Shown one piece after another: positions 25,720-36,687 of a stretch of DNA of 64,000 nt; the first letter of the stretch is position 1; each line of letters opens with the position of its first letter. The stretch is from Streptomyces diastatochromogenes. GTDB taxonomy: Bacteria; Actinomycetota; Actinomycetes; Streptomycetales; Streptomycetaceae. The DNA lies in contig JAPTYK010000001.1 of the NCBI GenBank assembly GCA_026913215.1, forward strand, positions 6,944,001-7,008,000. The letters are read 5' to 3'. A program made the position numbers and the translations under genes. The notes beneath the pieces are model-generated. The model saw nothing but the letters and a program-made list of their open reading frames with translations, ran no database searches and was not told where the DNA came from.

Positions 25720-28689
25720 TCAGATACGGGCGGCCGTGCCGATCCTGCCGGGACCGTTCAGGACGTACACCGGAGGTTGCCCTTGCCGGGCGCGGCGACC
25801 GGGAGGGTGCCGTTCGTGACGGTGCGGACGTCGCCGGTGACCGCGTCGGTGTACGTGCCGTTCGGGACGCCGGAGAAGGTGGCGCCGCCCGAGACGGTGA
25901 CGAGCGCGAAGCTGTCCGTCGAGCCGCTCGTGTAGCGGCGCTTGAACGCCATGCCGCCCGAGACGCCCTCGGTGGAGTACTGGCCCGTCTGCAGCGCGGG
26001 GATCGCCCGCCGGATCTGGTTGAGCCGCTGCACGTGCCGGACCAGGGGCTGCTGGAGCGTGGTCGCGACGGCGCCGGAGGCCGAGGAGACCTGGGAGAAG
26101 TCGGAGGCCGTGACGGAGCCGGCGAGGTGGTCGCCGTAGTAGGCGCGGCCGGTGGTCGACAGCGGACAGGTCGGCCCGCAGTCGATCTTCTTCCCCTTCT
26201 GGAACTCGATCTCGGAGCCGTAGTACAGCGTCGGGATGCCGCGGAAGGTCCACATCAGAGACATGTTCTCGGCCCAGGCGTCGGTGCCGCCCGCGTACCG
26301 CTCGCTCGATTTGTTCGGTCCGTAGTCGTGGCTGTCGACGTAGACGACGTTGTAGGTGGCGTCGTTGTAACTGTCGTCGGAGTCCTTGCCGTTGGAGAAG
26401 GCGTTCTGCGCGTCGCCGAAGTTCATGTGCATGCGCATGTCGATGACGTTCATGCCGGAGAAGCGGCTGTGGTCGGGCGTGTGGTAGCTGTTCCCGTCCA
26501 GGAAGGCGTTGGTGGAGGTGGGCTGGTCGCCGGTGCCCCGCTGCTGCTCGTAGTCGTACATCTCAAGGGCGGCCCTGGCGTCGTCGGCGTCGTACTCCTT
26601 GCGCTCCTTCCAGGTGTAGAACTGCGCCGAGTGGTTCACCGAGCCGCGGTTCCACTTGTCGTTGACGAAGGCGGCGACCTCGCCGAAGACGAAGAAGTTC
26701 TTCGCCGCCTCGGCGCCGTGGCGCTGGGCGACCCGCTCCTGGACGGCGGGCAGGAAGCGGCGGTTCCAGGTGGTGCGCGGGATGTGCACGGCCGTGTCGA
26801 CGCGGAATCCGTCGACTCCCATGTCGATGTACTTGTCGTACGCGCCGATCAGGTAGTTCTGCACGGTCGCGTTCTCGGTGTCGAAGTCCGCCAGGTCCTC
26901 GTGCAGCCAGCAGGAGCGGGAGTCCTCGCCCTCCCAGTTGCCGATCCAGCACTGGTGGTAGAGCTCCTTCGGGAACATGCCCGAAGTGGGGCTCGGCCAC
27001 TGGCAGTTGTAGACCGTGTAGCCCTCGGCGCTCTTGCCGCCGGTCGGCTTCCCCCAGTTCACGCAGGTGTTGCCGGTGGGCTCGGCCGTCGACCACAGGT
27101 CGCCGTTGTAGTACGACTTGCCGGTCTTCGCGTCGATCGTCAGGCCGTCGTACTCGAAACCGGGCTGCTTCTCGTCGTAGTACCAGCTCCACTGGCTGTC
27201 CCGCACGCCGTACACGGTCGGGACGAAGAGGCCCTTGGCGCCCCAGCGGGAGGAGTGGTTGTAGACGACGTCCTGGTAGATCTTCATGCCCTTGGCGTGG
27301 GCGGCGTCGATCAGGTCCTGGTAGGAGGCGCCGGCGGATTCCAGGCGCGGGTCGACCTTGTAGAAGTCCCAGCCGTGGTAGCCGTGGTAGTCGTAGTCCG
27401 AGCGGTTGAGGACCACCGGGGTGACCCAGACGGCGGAGAAGCCGAGGCCCTTGATGTAGTCGAGCTTCTGGATCAGGCCCTTGAAGTCGCCCCGGAACAT
27501 GGGGTCGTCGGCGGCCGCGTTCCCCGACTTCACGTGCTGGCCGCCGCCCCGGTTGTTCGACGGGTCGCCGTCGTTGAAGCGGGCGGTGAGGACGAAGTAG
27601 ATCGGGTCCTTGCGCGGGTCGGTGCCGAGCGGCTTGCCGGTCGCGGGCGTGGCCGGCCTGTCGCCGGTGGTGGCGGTCGCGGCGGCCGAGGCGGTGGAGA
27701 CGTTCCCGGCGGCGTCCACGGCCCTCACCGTGTAGGTGTACGCGGTCCGTTCGGCCAGGTTCGTGTCGGAGAACACCGTGGAGGCGACGTCGGTCACGAC
27801 CGTGCCGCTGCCGCCGCCGGTCCGGGTGACCTGGTACTTCGTGACGCCCCGGTCGTCGGTGGCGGGGTCCCAGGTCAGCAGCACCGAGACGCCGTCGGCG
27901 GTGGCCGTGACCCGGGCGGGGGCGGTGGGGGCCCGGGTGTCGGGCGGGGTGGCGGCGCACGGGTCGGTGGCGTTCGCCGTCACCACCCGGTTCCGGACGG
28001 TGGAGACGCCGGTGCCGATCGTGTAGTCGGAACCGCCGTTGTTGTCCCAGGTGCCGTTGCCGTTGTTGAAGGCGGCCTTGAGGGAGACGGCCGTCCCGAG
28101 GTCGATCTCCCGCTTCCACCAGCCGGCGCAGGCGGCCCGCATGCCGACGCCCGGTACGGCGGTCCAGGCGCCGCCCGCGGGCTGGTAGTGGACGTTGACG
28201 GTGGACCAGCCGAGCGCCTCGGCGGAGTAGTAGACCGTCGCCTTGGCGGCGGGGCGGGACGGTGTCCGCGCAGGGGTCGGAGTGGGCGACGACCCCGTCC
28301 TTGACGGTGATGTTCCCGGTGCCCAGGGCGTAGTTCCGGCCGCCGTTGTTGTCCCAGGTGCCGCTGCCGTCGTTGAAGGTGGCCTGGAGTCCGGCGGCCG
28401 TGCCGAGGCTGACGGTCTTCTTGACCCAGTCCGTACAGGCGGGCTCCATGGCGACGCCGGGGACCGTGGTCCAGGAACCGCCGTCGGGGGCGTAATGCAG
28501 GTGGGGGGCGGCCCAGTTCTTCGTCCTCGTCCAGTAGAAGACGGTCGCCGTGTTCTCGGCGGTCGCCGCGACCGGGGCGGTCCGGGGGGAGGGCTCTTGG
28601 GAGGGCGCGCCGAGCAGGCCGAGCAGGCCGGCGGCCACGGCCAGGACGGCCACCGGGCGTCCTGGCGGGGACAGGGGGGTGCGGCTCAT
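25720..28689 (-). pseudogene. Secreted GH13 alpha-amylase with two starch-binding modules and FN3, frameshifted
   Basis: The ATG at 28689 opens a signal peptide (RPVAVLAVAAGLLGLLGAP). Two CBM25/26-like repeats follow (YWTRTKNWAAPHLHYAPDGG to WDNNGGRNYALGTG, then a second ending WDNNGGSDYTIGTG), then a fibronectin type III domain and a GH13 barrel. Barrel motifs are DVVYNHSS, GVDGFRVDTAVH (nucleophile Asp), FVFGEVAAF (acid Glu) and YVDSHD. One shift near 28.25 kb separates the two binding modules. A second, near 25.77 kb, hides the natural C-terminus VYVLNGPGRIGTAARI. It acts outside the cell on starch or glycogen. A single CTTGCG in the promoter region is too weak to call a maltose-regulator site. 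Confidence 0.85.
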
Positions 28690-28905
28690 CTGGTTCTCCA
28701 GGCGGAGGCGCGTTCCGTACGGGCCGGTGGGGGCGAAAGGGGATCGGCACCGCTGGAAACACAATCGGAAAATTTCTGAAACATCTTGCGTCGGGCGGAA
28801 GTTACCGCCGTCGGGGCCCGGAGGTAAAGACTTCTGACGCGAGCGGTGTGCGGCGTCTACGCTCGGCCCGTTCACCCGCGCGTGATCGCCGTCGAGAGGT
28901 CTCCG

Positions 28906-29272
28906 ATGAAGCTGCCCGGTCCGCTGCACGTGTTCAACGAGGGGCTGGCGTTCCTGCTCGAACTCGCCGCCCTCGCCTTCCTGGCCTGGTGGGGTGGGAC
29001 ACCGGGAGGGCGTGGCGCTCCGGCTGCTGCTCGCGGTCGCCGCGCCCGCCGCCGCGGCCGTCGTCTGGGGTCTGTTCGCCGCGCCCAGGGCGCGCTTCCG
29101 CGTCCCGCTCGCGGGCGTCCTGGGCGTCAAGGCCCTGGTGTTCGGCGCGGCGGCGCTCGCGCTGCTCGGTCTCGGACGGCCGGTCTGGGCCGTCTCCTTC
29201 GCCGTCGTGGCGCTCGTCAACACCGTCCTGGCGACGGCGGACCGGCGGGCCGCGGAGCGGCGCGGCGCGTGA
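28906..29272 (+). pseudogene. YrdB-like (DUF2568) small membrane protein, frameshifted
   Basis: The ATG at 28906 gives MKLPGPLHVFNEGLAFLLEL and then AALAFLAWWG. After a one-base shift near 28.99 kb the other frame continues with VALRLLLAVAAPAAAAVVWG and two more hydrophobic helices, ending RRAAERRGA. About 120 residues with four membrane segments fit the YrdB family, whose function is unknown. It lies between the divergent amylase promoter and the convergent MarR gene. Confidence 0.7.
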
Positions 29273-29278
29273 GAGGGG

Positions 29279-29734
29279 CTACGGGCGCGGCCAGGGGCGG
29301 CCTTCGAGGCGCTCGATGTCCCGGTTGAAGCGTTCGAGGTAGGCGGCGAAGCGGGCCACGTCCTCGGGCGACCACTCCTCCAGCACCCGCTCCAGGCCCT
29401 CGATGTTCGAGGTCCGGTCGGCCTCCAGGCGGCGTTCGCCCTCCTCGGTGATGCGGAACTTGCGGGCGATGCCGCCGTCCGGATCCGGGATGCGCTCCAC
29501 GACCCCGGCGCGCAGCATCGCGGCGGTCTGCCGGTTGAGGGTGGAGGCGTCGAGGCCGAAGGCCTCGGTGAGCTGACCGATGGACATCGGCCCGTGCATC
29601 CGGATGCGGGTGAGCAGCACGTACGCGCTGCGGTCGAGGTGGCCGCCGGCCGCGCGGGCGCGGGGCCCGTACAGATGGGCGTGCCGTCCCAGCAGCATGC
29701 TCTCGAACTCGACCAGGTGGGTGGGCTTGTCCAT
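29279..29734 (-). CDS. MarR family transcriptional regulator
   Basis: The 151-residue protein has a winged helix: LTRIRMHGPMSIGQLTEAFG then DASTLNRQTAAMLRAGVVER and the wing DPDGGIARKFRIT. The ATG at 29734 has AGGAGA upstream. It is divergent from an MFS efflux-type gene with a 120-bp gap full of TGCA palindromes, the classic MarR/transporter arrangement in which the regulator represses both genes until an effector binds. Confidence 0.9.
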   Translation of the reverse strand: MDKPTHLVEFESMLLGRHAHLYGPRARAAGGHLDRSAYVLLTRIRMHGPMSIGQLTEAFGLDASTLNRQTAAMLRAGVVERIPDPDGGIARKFRITEEGERRLEADRTSNIEGLERVLEEWSPEDVARFAAYLERFNRDIERLEGRPWPRP

Positions 29735-29760
29735 GGGGCATTCTCTCCTGCCACGACGGA

Positions 29761-29813
29761 ATATGCATCCTGCACAGCTTGTGCATGCTGCAAGCGATGT
29801 GCATGATGCATAT
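29761..29813. promoter_or_regulatory. MarR operator cluster (TGCA-type palindromes)
   Basis: ATATGCATC and GATGCATAT frame the region. Inside are TGCATCCTGCA, the perfect palindrome TGCACAGCTTGTGCA (29771-29785), TGCATGCTGCA and TGCATGATGCA. It is centred between the divergent MarR and MFS genes. Confidence 0.75.
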
Positions 29814-29854
29814 ACCTGTTCCGGAAAACCGGAGAAAGCACCGAGGGAGAACCC

Positions 29855-31319
29855 GTGGACGGCTCCAAGCCCGAGGCCCGCCCAGGCGGCGTCGTCGGCG
29901 TCCTCGCCATGGCCGGCATCGTGGCGGCACTCATGCAGACCCTGGTGGTGCCGCTCATCGGCGACCTCCCCAAACTGCTCGGCACCACCGCCTCCGACGC
30001 CTCCTGGGTGATCACCGCCACCCTCCTCGCCGGAGCGGTCGCCACCCCCGTCGCCGGCCGGCTCGGCGACACCCTCGGCAAGCGGCGCGTCCTGCTCGTC
30101 TCCGTCGTCCCGCTCGTCGTGGGATCGGTCGTCTGCGCCCTCGCCTCCTCCGTCGCCCCGATGATCGTCGGACGCGGACTCCAGGGCCTCGGCATGGGCG
30201 TCGTCCCCCTCGGCATCAGCCTGCTCCGCGACATTCTCCCGCCCGAGCGGCTCGGCGGCTCCATCGCCCTGATGAGCGCCTCCATGGGCGTCGGCGGCGC
30301 CCTCGGCCTGCCCTTCTCCGCCGCCGTCGCCGAGAACTCCAGCTGGCGCGTGCTCTTCTGGGTCGCCGCCGGCCTCAGCCTCCTGGTCGGCGCCCTCATC
30401 TGGCGCGTCGTCCCCGCCGGCCGCCGCGCGTCGCCCCGGCCGCTTCGACCTCCCCGGCGCCCTCGGCCTCGGCGTCGGACTCGTCTCCCTGCTGCTCGCC
30501 GTCTCCAAGGGCGCCACCTGGGGCTGGGGCAGCGGCACCACCTCGGCCTGTTCGCCGTCGCGGCCGTCGTGCTGCTCGCCTGGGGCGCCTGGGAACTGCG
30601 CACCCGCGACCCGCTCGTCGACCTCCGCGTCACCGCCCGCCCGGTCGTCCTGATGACCAACGCCGCCTCGGTCCTGGTCGGCTTCGCCATGTACGCGCAG
30701 TCCCTGGTCGTCCCCCAGCTCTACCAGCTGCCCGAGGCGACCGGCTACGGCCTCGGCCAGTCGATGATGGCCATGGGCCTCTGGATGGCCCCCGCCGGCC
30801 TGATGATGATGGTCCTGGCGCCCCTCGGCGCCAAGCTCTCGGCCGCCCGAGGCCCCAAGGTCACGCTCTCCGTCGGCGCGCTCGTCATCGCCGCCGGATA
30901 CGGCTCCTCCCTCGCCCTGATGGGCTCCACCTGGGGCCTGCTCACCGTCACCCTCATCTGCAACACGGGCGTCGGACTCGCCTACGGCGCCATGCCCGCC
31001 CTCATCATGGGCGCGGTGCCGCAGGAGGAGACCGCCTCGGCCAACAGCTTCAACACCCTGATGCGCTCCATCGGCACCTCCGTCTCGGCCGCCGTCATCG
31101 GCGTCGTCCTCGCCCAGATGACCACCACCCTCGGCGGCCACGTGCTGCCCTCCGAGGACGGCTTCCGCGCCGCGATGCTCATCGGCTGCGGGGTCGGCCT
31201 CGTCGCGGCCGTCGCCGCCGCGCTGATCCCCGCGAAGTTCGCGGCACCGGCCTCCGGCGACGCCGGGAGACCGGGCCGGAGCCGGTCCGCGCACCGCCTC
31301 GCGGACCACCGCCGCCTGA
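29855..31319 (+). CDS. DHA2-type MFS drug exporter with compensated indels
   Basis: The protein begins MDGSKPEARPGGVVGVLAMA and shows about 14 membrane helices. Motif A is GRLGDTLGKRRVLL and motif C-like sequence is SMGVGGALGLPFSAAV. Between 30.43 and 30.54 kb the frame reads as Arg/Pro nonsense, while a neighbouring frame encodes a helix-rich segment (FDLPGALGLGVGLVSLLLAV), so two offsetting indels are present. The frame stays open far past the family's usual end. A TGA at 31317-31319 in an adjacent frame, after TASRTTAA, is the likely natural stop. It is controlled by the divergent MarR. Confidence 0.8.
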
Positions 31320-31423
31320 CGGCGGCGACGACCGGGCGCGCCGCCGCGCGGTACGTGGGGACGGCCCGCGACGGCGCCGCCCGTCCGGCGGGCGGACCGC
31401 AGAGACGCCCGCCGGAACCACGA

Positions 31424-31459
31424 GGCCCCGCCGGCCGCGGAGACGCGACCGGCGGGGCC
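31424..31459 (+). terminator. Terminator after the MFS gene
   Basis: Perfect 11-bp stem (GGCCCCGCCGG and its complement) with a 14-nt loop. Confidence 0.65.
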
Positions 31460-31490
31460 CTTCAGGCGTCCAGGGCGCCGCACGGTCTCC

Positions 31491-31590
31491 CCGCGCCCTG
31501 CGTCCCACGGTCTTCCCGCACCCTGCGTCCCACGATCTTCCCGCACCCTGCGTCCTCGCGGTCTCCCCGCACCCTGCGCCCTCGCGGGTG
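31491..31590. repeat. 25-26-bp tandem repeat
   Basis: CCGC(A/G)CCCTGCG units begin at 31491, 31516, 31541 and 31567, each followed by related TCCCACG/TCCTCGCG sequence. It lies between the MFS terminator and the end of the Lrp-like gene and has no coding role that I can see. Confidence 0.6.
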
Positions 31591-31670
31591 CCCCGTGCCT
31601 CACGTCCGCGCGGGTCTCCCCGCGTCCCGCGCCCCGCGTGTGTCCGGCCCTTCGTGCGACCGGTGGGCCC

Positions 31671-32853
31671 TCAGCCCTGGGCCACCGCGAACCCCGCCCT
31701 CTTGTACGTACGCATCAGCAGCGCCGTCTCCGTCGACGTCACGCCCTGGAGCCGGGCGAAGACCCGGGCGGTGAACTCCTGGAAGTCCCGGGTGTCGCGA
31801 TGGCTGGAGTACCCGAGCAGGCTCGTCCCGCCGCTCGTGACCACCAGATGGCGCAGGGCGGCTCGCGCGCGAGCAGCCGGATCGCGGGGTCGAGCTCCCG
31901 GTGCGGCACCCCGAGCCGGAACCGCGCCTCCACCGGGTAGCCGAGGACCGCCGGGTCGGCGTGCAGCCGCAGGTGCAGCACGTGCGAGGCCGTCAGCCGG
32001 GCCAGGCGCCGCCGGGCCGTCGTCTCGCCCACGCTCAGCTCCCGCGCGAGACGGGTCGTCGACATGCGGGCGTCGAGCCGCAGCAGCTCGACGAGCCGCC
32101 GGTCGAGCTCGTCCACGACGGGCGGCTCCGGCAGCGCGGTGCCCTCGACGGCGTGCCGCCGCACCTCCGTCGGCTCGTCGTCGTACGGCGCCCAGTCGCT
32201 GGCCGTGAGCAGCAGCCGGAGCACCACCGCCGAGTGGATGTCCACGACCCCGTCGAGCCGGCCGATCACCGTGTCCACCAGGGTGAGCAGCGCGTCGTGA
32301 CCGGCCGCCTGGAGCTCGACGAACACGTCGAGCGCCCCGGTGGCGACCTCCACCGACCGCGTCTCCTCCAGGGCGGCCAGCGTCAGCGCCACCTCGTGGA
32401 CGCGGCCCGGCGCGCACCGCACGGCGATCTCCGCCGTCACCCCCTCGTACAGGTACTCGGCGATCAGCGACGCCACGAACGCGACCCGCCCGTCGGCGGT
32501 CATCCGCTCCAGGCGCCGCGCCACGGTCCGCTCGTGCGCCCCGACGGCCGCCGCGACCTCCGCGAACGGCGCGCGGGGTCGCGGTGCAGGACCTTCAGGA
32601 TCCCGTGGTCCAGCGCGTCCAGGCCGCCGCCGGGCCCGCCGCCGGGCCCGGAACCGCCACCGCCGGGCCCGGAACCGCCGACGCCACCGGGCCCAGAACC
32701 GCCGACGCCACCGCCCTGGGCGCCCCCGGCCCCGCCCGTACCGACACCGCCCGTATCGATACCGCCGACCCCGCCCGTACCGACACCGCCGACCCCGCCC
32801 GTACCCCCGTCACCGGTGACGCCGCCGTGCCGTGCCGTCCGATCCGCCGCCAT
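31671..32853 (-). pseudogene. Lrp/AsnC family regulator with Gly-rich N-terminus, frameshifted
   Basis: The ATG at 32853 opens about 75 residues of degenerate GGVGG/TGGVG repeats, then LDALDHGILKVLHRDP, the first AsnC-type helix-turn-helix. After a shift near 32.57 kb come a ligand-like domain, a second helix-turn-helix (ELDRRLVELLRLDARMSTTR then LARELSVGETTARRRLARL) and, after a shift near 31.86 kb, a C-terminal effector domain ending TYKRAGFAVAQG. Two-domain Lrp proteins of about 320 residues are usual in Streptomyces; the glycine repeat is unusual. It is divergent from the MFS and amidohydrolase operon and likely controls it. Confidence 0.75.
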
Positions 32854-33093
32854 CGCGTCTCCTCTCCCTGCCGCCCGCGCGCCCGCCCGAAGGCGCCCCG
32901 CGTGCCCTTCTCATGCCCGAATCCGCCGTGGACCCCCCACCCGCTGCCGCAATCGGCCGTCTTCACGGTCAACTCTTGCCCGAAGTGCCGTTCGCTCGCC
33001 ACATTGTGGTGCATCTTCCGCCCCCGTACCCCACCCGTCGGGCGGCCCCCCTTCTCCATCGAGCCCCCGGGCCCTCTCGAAGAGGTAGTACGT

Positions 33094-34537
33094 ATGACGG
33101 ACGCCGGTACCCGCACCGCCCCCGTGCACAGAAGAGCCGTACGCACCGTCCCCGCCGGCGCGGTCATCGCCTCGGTGGCGCTCGTCGAGCTCTCCAGCGG
33201 CATGACGCAGGGTTTCCTCTCCCCGCTGCTCAAGAGCCTCACCGACACGCTCCAGGTCACCGCGGCCGACCTGAACTGGATCAGCATCGCGAACCTGCTG
33301 GCCAGCGTCGCCTTCACGCCGGTCCTCTCCCGGATGGGCGACCTCTACGGCCACCGCCGCCTGCTGCGCTGGAACCTCGCGATCGTCATCGCGGGCTCCG
33401 TGCTCGTCGGGCTGAGCCGCTCCTTCCGGTGCTGCTCGCCGGCCAGATCCTCCAGGGCGCCATCGCGGGCTTCTTCCCGCTGCTCGTCGGCATCCTCCGC
33501 AACCGCCCCGACGGCGGCGACGCCGAGAGCCGCCGGGGCATCAGCCGCATGGTCGCCGCGCTGATCGGCGGCCTGACACTCGGCCTGCTGGCCAGCGGCG
33601 TCATCGCCTCCACCGTCGACAGCCCCACCGCCGCCCTCTGGGTGCCCGCCATCGGCGTGAGCATCGCCCTGGCCGTCACCTGGCCCCTGCTCCCCGAGTC
33701 CGAGGACCGCCCCGGCGGCTCCGTCGACTGGGCGGGGCGGTCCTGCTCTGCGTCGGCCTCGTCGCCCTGATGCTCGCGCTCGGCCTCGGCGGCACCCCCG
33801 GCTGGGAGTGGACCTCCACCCGTACGCTCGCCACCCTGGTCGGCGGCGTCCTCGTCACCGCCCTGTGGGTGCTCGTGGAGCTCCGCACCGCCGAGCCCAT
33901 GATCGACGTCCGGATGTTCGCCCGGCGCAACGTGGTCGTCGTCTCCGTCGTGACGCTCTCCTTCAGCTTCTGCATGCTCGGCCTCCAGATCGCCCACCCG
34001 GTCTTCCTCGGCACGAGCCCCGCCGAGACCGGCTACGGCTTCGGCTACGGCCCCGTCGTCATCGGCCTGGCCATGCTCCCCAACCTCCTCGCCATGGCCC
34101 TCGGCGCGCTCGCCGCCCCCGCCGTCGCCGCCCGCCTCACCGACCGGCTCACCCTGGTCACCGGCTCCGCCCTCATGGCCGCCGGGTACGTCGTCGTCCT
34201 CGCCACGCACGCCTCGGCCCCGCTCTTCCTCCTCGGCACGGGGCTCGCCGGACTCGGCAACGGCTTCCTCCAGCACTCCACCCGCACCCTCGCCGTCGAG
34301 TCCGTCCCGCACGACCGGACCTCCGTCGGCTCCGGCATCAACGAGCTGATCATCAACGTCGGCGGCTCGCTCGGCGCCGCCGCGGTCCTCACCGTCTTCG
34401 CGGGTCACACCGCCCCCGGCCACACCCTGCCCGACCTCGGCGCCTACACCACCTCCTGGGTGCTGTGCGCCGTGATCTCGGTCGCCGGCGGCGCCGTCTC
34501 CCTCCTCTACCGCACCCCGTCCAAGGACCTCCGATGA
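33094..34537 (+). pseudogene. MFS transporter, frameshifted
   Basis: The ATG at 33094 opens PAGAVIASVALVELSSGMTQ, and the motif-A-like loop is SRMGDLYGHRRLLR. Coding continues in other frames after one-base shifts near 33.43 and 33.74 kb (PVLLAGQILQGAIAGFFPLL; then GLVALMLALGLGGTPGWEWT) and ends at 34537. About 14 helices fit the DHA2 family. Its TGA overlaps the ATG of the M20 amidohydrolase gene, so the transporter and the hydrolase probably handle the same compound. Confidence 0.75.
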
Positions 34538-35716
34538 CGACGACCACCACGGCCCGCCACCACAGCCGGGCCCTCCTGACCCGCCACCAGGCAGCGGTCA
34601 TCGGGCTCAGCCACGCCCTGCACGCCGACCCCGAACTCGCCTACGAGGAGCACCGCGCGGCCCGCCGCATCACCGACCTCGTCGAACGCGCGGGCTTCGA
34701 CGTGACCCGGGAGGCGTACGGACTGCCCACCGCCTTCCGCGCCACCGCCGGCAGCGGCGACCTGGTCGTCGGGATCTGCGCCGAGTACGACGCGCTCCCC
34801 GGCATCGGCCACGCCTGCGGCCACAACGTCAACGGCTCCGCCTCCGTGGCCGCCGCCCTCGCCCTGGCGCCGCTCGCCGACGACCTCGGCATCACCGTCG
34901 CGCTCCTCGGCACCCCCGCCGAGGAGTCGGGCGGCGGCAAGATCGACATGCTCCGCGCCGGGGCCTTCGACGACGTGGCGGCCGCCATGATGGTGCACGC
35001 CGCGCCGCAGGACGCCGTGGGCCTGTCCACCCTCGCCATCAGCAGCCTCTCCGTCGCGTACTCCGGCGTCCCGGCGCACGCGGCCGCCATGCCGCACCGG
35101 GGCGTCAACGCCGCCGACGCCATGATGATCGCCCAGGTCGCCATCGCCGCCCACCGCCAGCAGATGGTCCCCGACGCCGTCGTCTCCGGCGTCGTCACCT
35201 CGGCGGCGACGCGGCGAACGTCATCCCGGACCGCGCCACCGCGACGTACGACGTCCGCGCCCGGACCAGCGAGGAACTCGCCGAACTCCAGGCACGGGTA
35301 CGGGCCTGCTTCGAGGCCGGAGCCCTCGCCACCGGCGCCGAACTCCTCCTGGAGACCGTCGGCAACGACTACGCCGACCTCCGCCAGGACCTCGCCATGG
35401 GCCGCAGCTACCAGGCCGCCGCCGAGGCCCTCGGCCGCACCGTCCTCCCCAACGACCCCGGCCTGCGCGGCGGTTCCACCGACATGGGGAACGTCTCGCA
35501 CCTCGTCCCGACGATCCACCCCTCCATCGGGTACGACTGCGGCGACACGATCATGCACCACCGGACTTCACCCGGTACGGGACCACGCCCGCCGCCGACC
35601 GCGCCGTCCTCGACGGCGGCCTCGCCATGGCGTGGACCGCGATCGACCTGGCGACCGACCCCGCCCAGCGCGAGCGGCTCCTCGCCGGGGTCGCCGCCCG
35701 CGCCGCCGCCCGCTGA
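34534..35716 (+). pseudogene. M20 family amidohydrolase (AbgB/peptidase M20D-like), frameshifted
   Basis: The protein contains HADPELAYEEHRAARRITDL, the metal-site segments CAEYDALPGIGHACGHNVNG and GTPAEESGGGKIDM, and the lid-domain YSGVPAHAAAMPHRGVNAAD. One-base shifts near 35.21 and 35.57 kb interrupt it; the C-terminus is VAARAAAR. The family cleaves amide bonds such as p-aminobenzoyl-glutamate or N-acyl amino acids with two metal ions. It is translationally coupled to the MFS gene by ATGA, which suggests that an imported conjugate is hydrolysed, under control of the divergent Lrp-like regulator. Confidence 0.78.
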
Positions 35717-35775
35717 CGGCCGCCGCCCCTGCCCCCGGCCACCGGGGCACGGGCGGACGCGGAACCCGGCCCGGA

Positions 35776-36588
35776 TCAGTGCTCCTCCTCCACGGTGAAC
35801 AGCGCCCCTCCGGGTCCCGGACCACCACCCGACGCTCCTCGTCGCCCTCCGAGGGCCGCATCCCGGCCCACTCGCCGCCCGGCACAACCGAGCCGCCGTG
35901 CGCCTCGACCGCCGCACGCGCCGCCGCCAGATCCCGCACCCGGAAGCGGACCAGCCAGCGCGGGCGCAGCTGCGGCCGGGAAGAGGCGGACTCCACCGGG
36001 CCGCTGTCGAGGCGGGCGACGGGCTCGCCGTCCCGGCGCAGCACCACCCGTCGTGCTCGTACGACACCTCGCTGCCGCCCTGGCTCCCGTCCGCCCAGCC
36101 GAGCACCCCGCCGTAGAACACGGCCGCGTCGAACGCGTCACGGGTGTGCAGCTCCAGCCAGGCCGGGGCCTGCCGCTCCCCGACGTGCCAGCGCGAGATC
36201 AGCCGCCCCTCCCACACGCCGAACACCGCGCCCTCCAGGTCCGTCGCCAGCGCCGCCCGGCCCCGGGCGGATACGCCATCGGCCCCACGCCGACCGTGCC
36301 GCCGCGCTCCCGGATCCGCGCCACCGCCGCGTCGGCGTCGTCGACGGCGAAGAACACCGTCCAGGCCACCGGCACCGCCGGCTCGGCGGCCACCGCCGCG
36401 ATCCCGGCCACCGGCACCCCGTCCCGGTCACCCACCACGTACGCGTCGCCGAGGGCACCCCGCCGGAACGTCCACCCGAGCACGGCCCCGTAGAAGCGCT
36501 GCGCCGCCTCCAGATCGTGCGCGGACAGATTCAGCCAGCACGGCGCTCCCTCACATCCCCGGTCGTCGGCCCCGACACCGGCACCACC
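35776..36588 (-). pseudogene. Two-domain VOC family protein, frameshifted
   Basis: Domain 1 contains PCWLNLSAHDLEAAQRFYGA then VLGWTFRRG, and domain 2 contains PAWLELHTRDAFDAAVFYGG. The protein ends GALFTVEEEH at 35776. Shifts near 36.55, 36.27, 36.06 and 35.82 kb break it. The GTG at 36588 is inferred from the neighbouring frame (VPVSGPTTGDVREG). It belongs to the same broad family as the gene at 16160-16959 but is distinct in sequence. The substrate is unknown. Confidence 0.65.
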
Positions 36589-36687
36589 TCCTCGTCGTCC
36601 TGAGTCCGTGCGCCCCTTCCCCGCCCCGCCGCCCCGCAAGCACCCCCTCACCCGGGTGCCGCCGAACGCCACCCGCCCGGCGGCGCC

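Noticed and set aside
28780..28795. CTTGCG near the amylase promoter as a maltose-regulator site
   Set aside because: Only one half-site-like match is visible. Known sites need repeated CTTGCAG-type elements.
26563..30690. Very long leftward open frame of 1,375 codons
   Set aside because: It only strings together the N-terminal part of the amylase, the complement of the MarR/MFS region and out-of-frame amylase sequence. High GC keeps wrong frames free of stops.
33808..36603. Long rightward open frame of 931 codons
   Set aside because: It is an off-frame reading of the MFS and M20 genes and the complement of the VOC gene, apart from a short correct stretch within the M20 gene.
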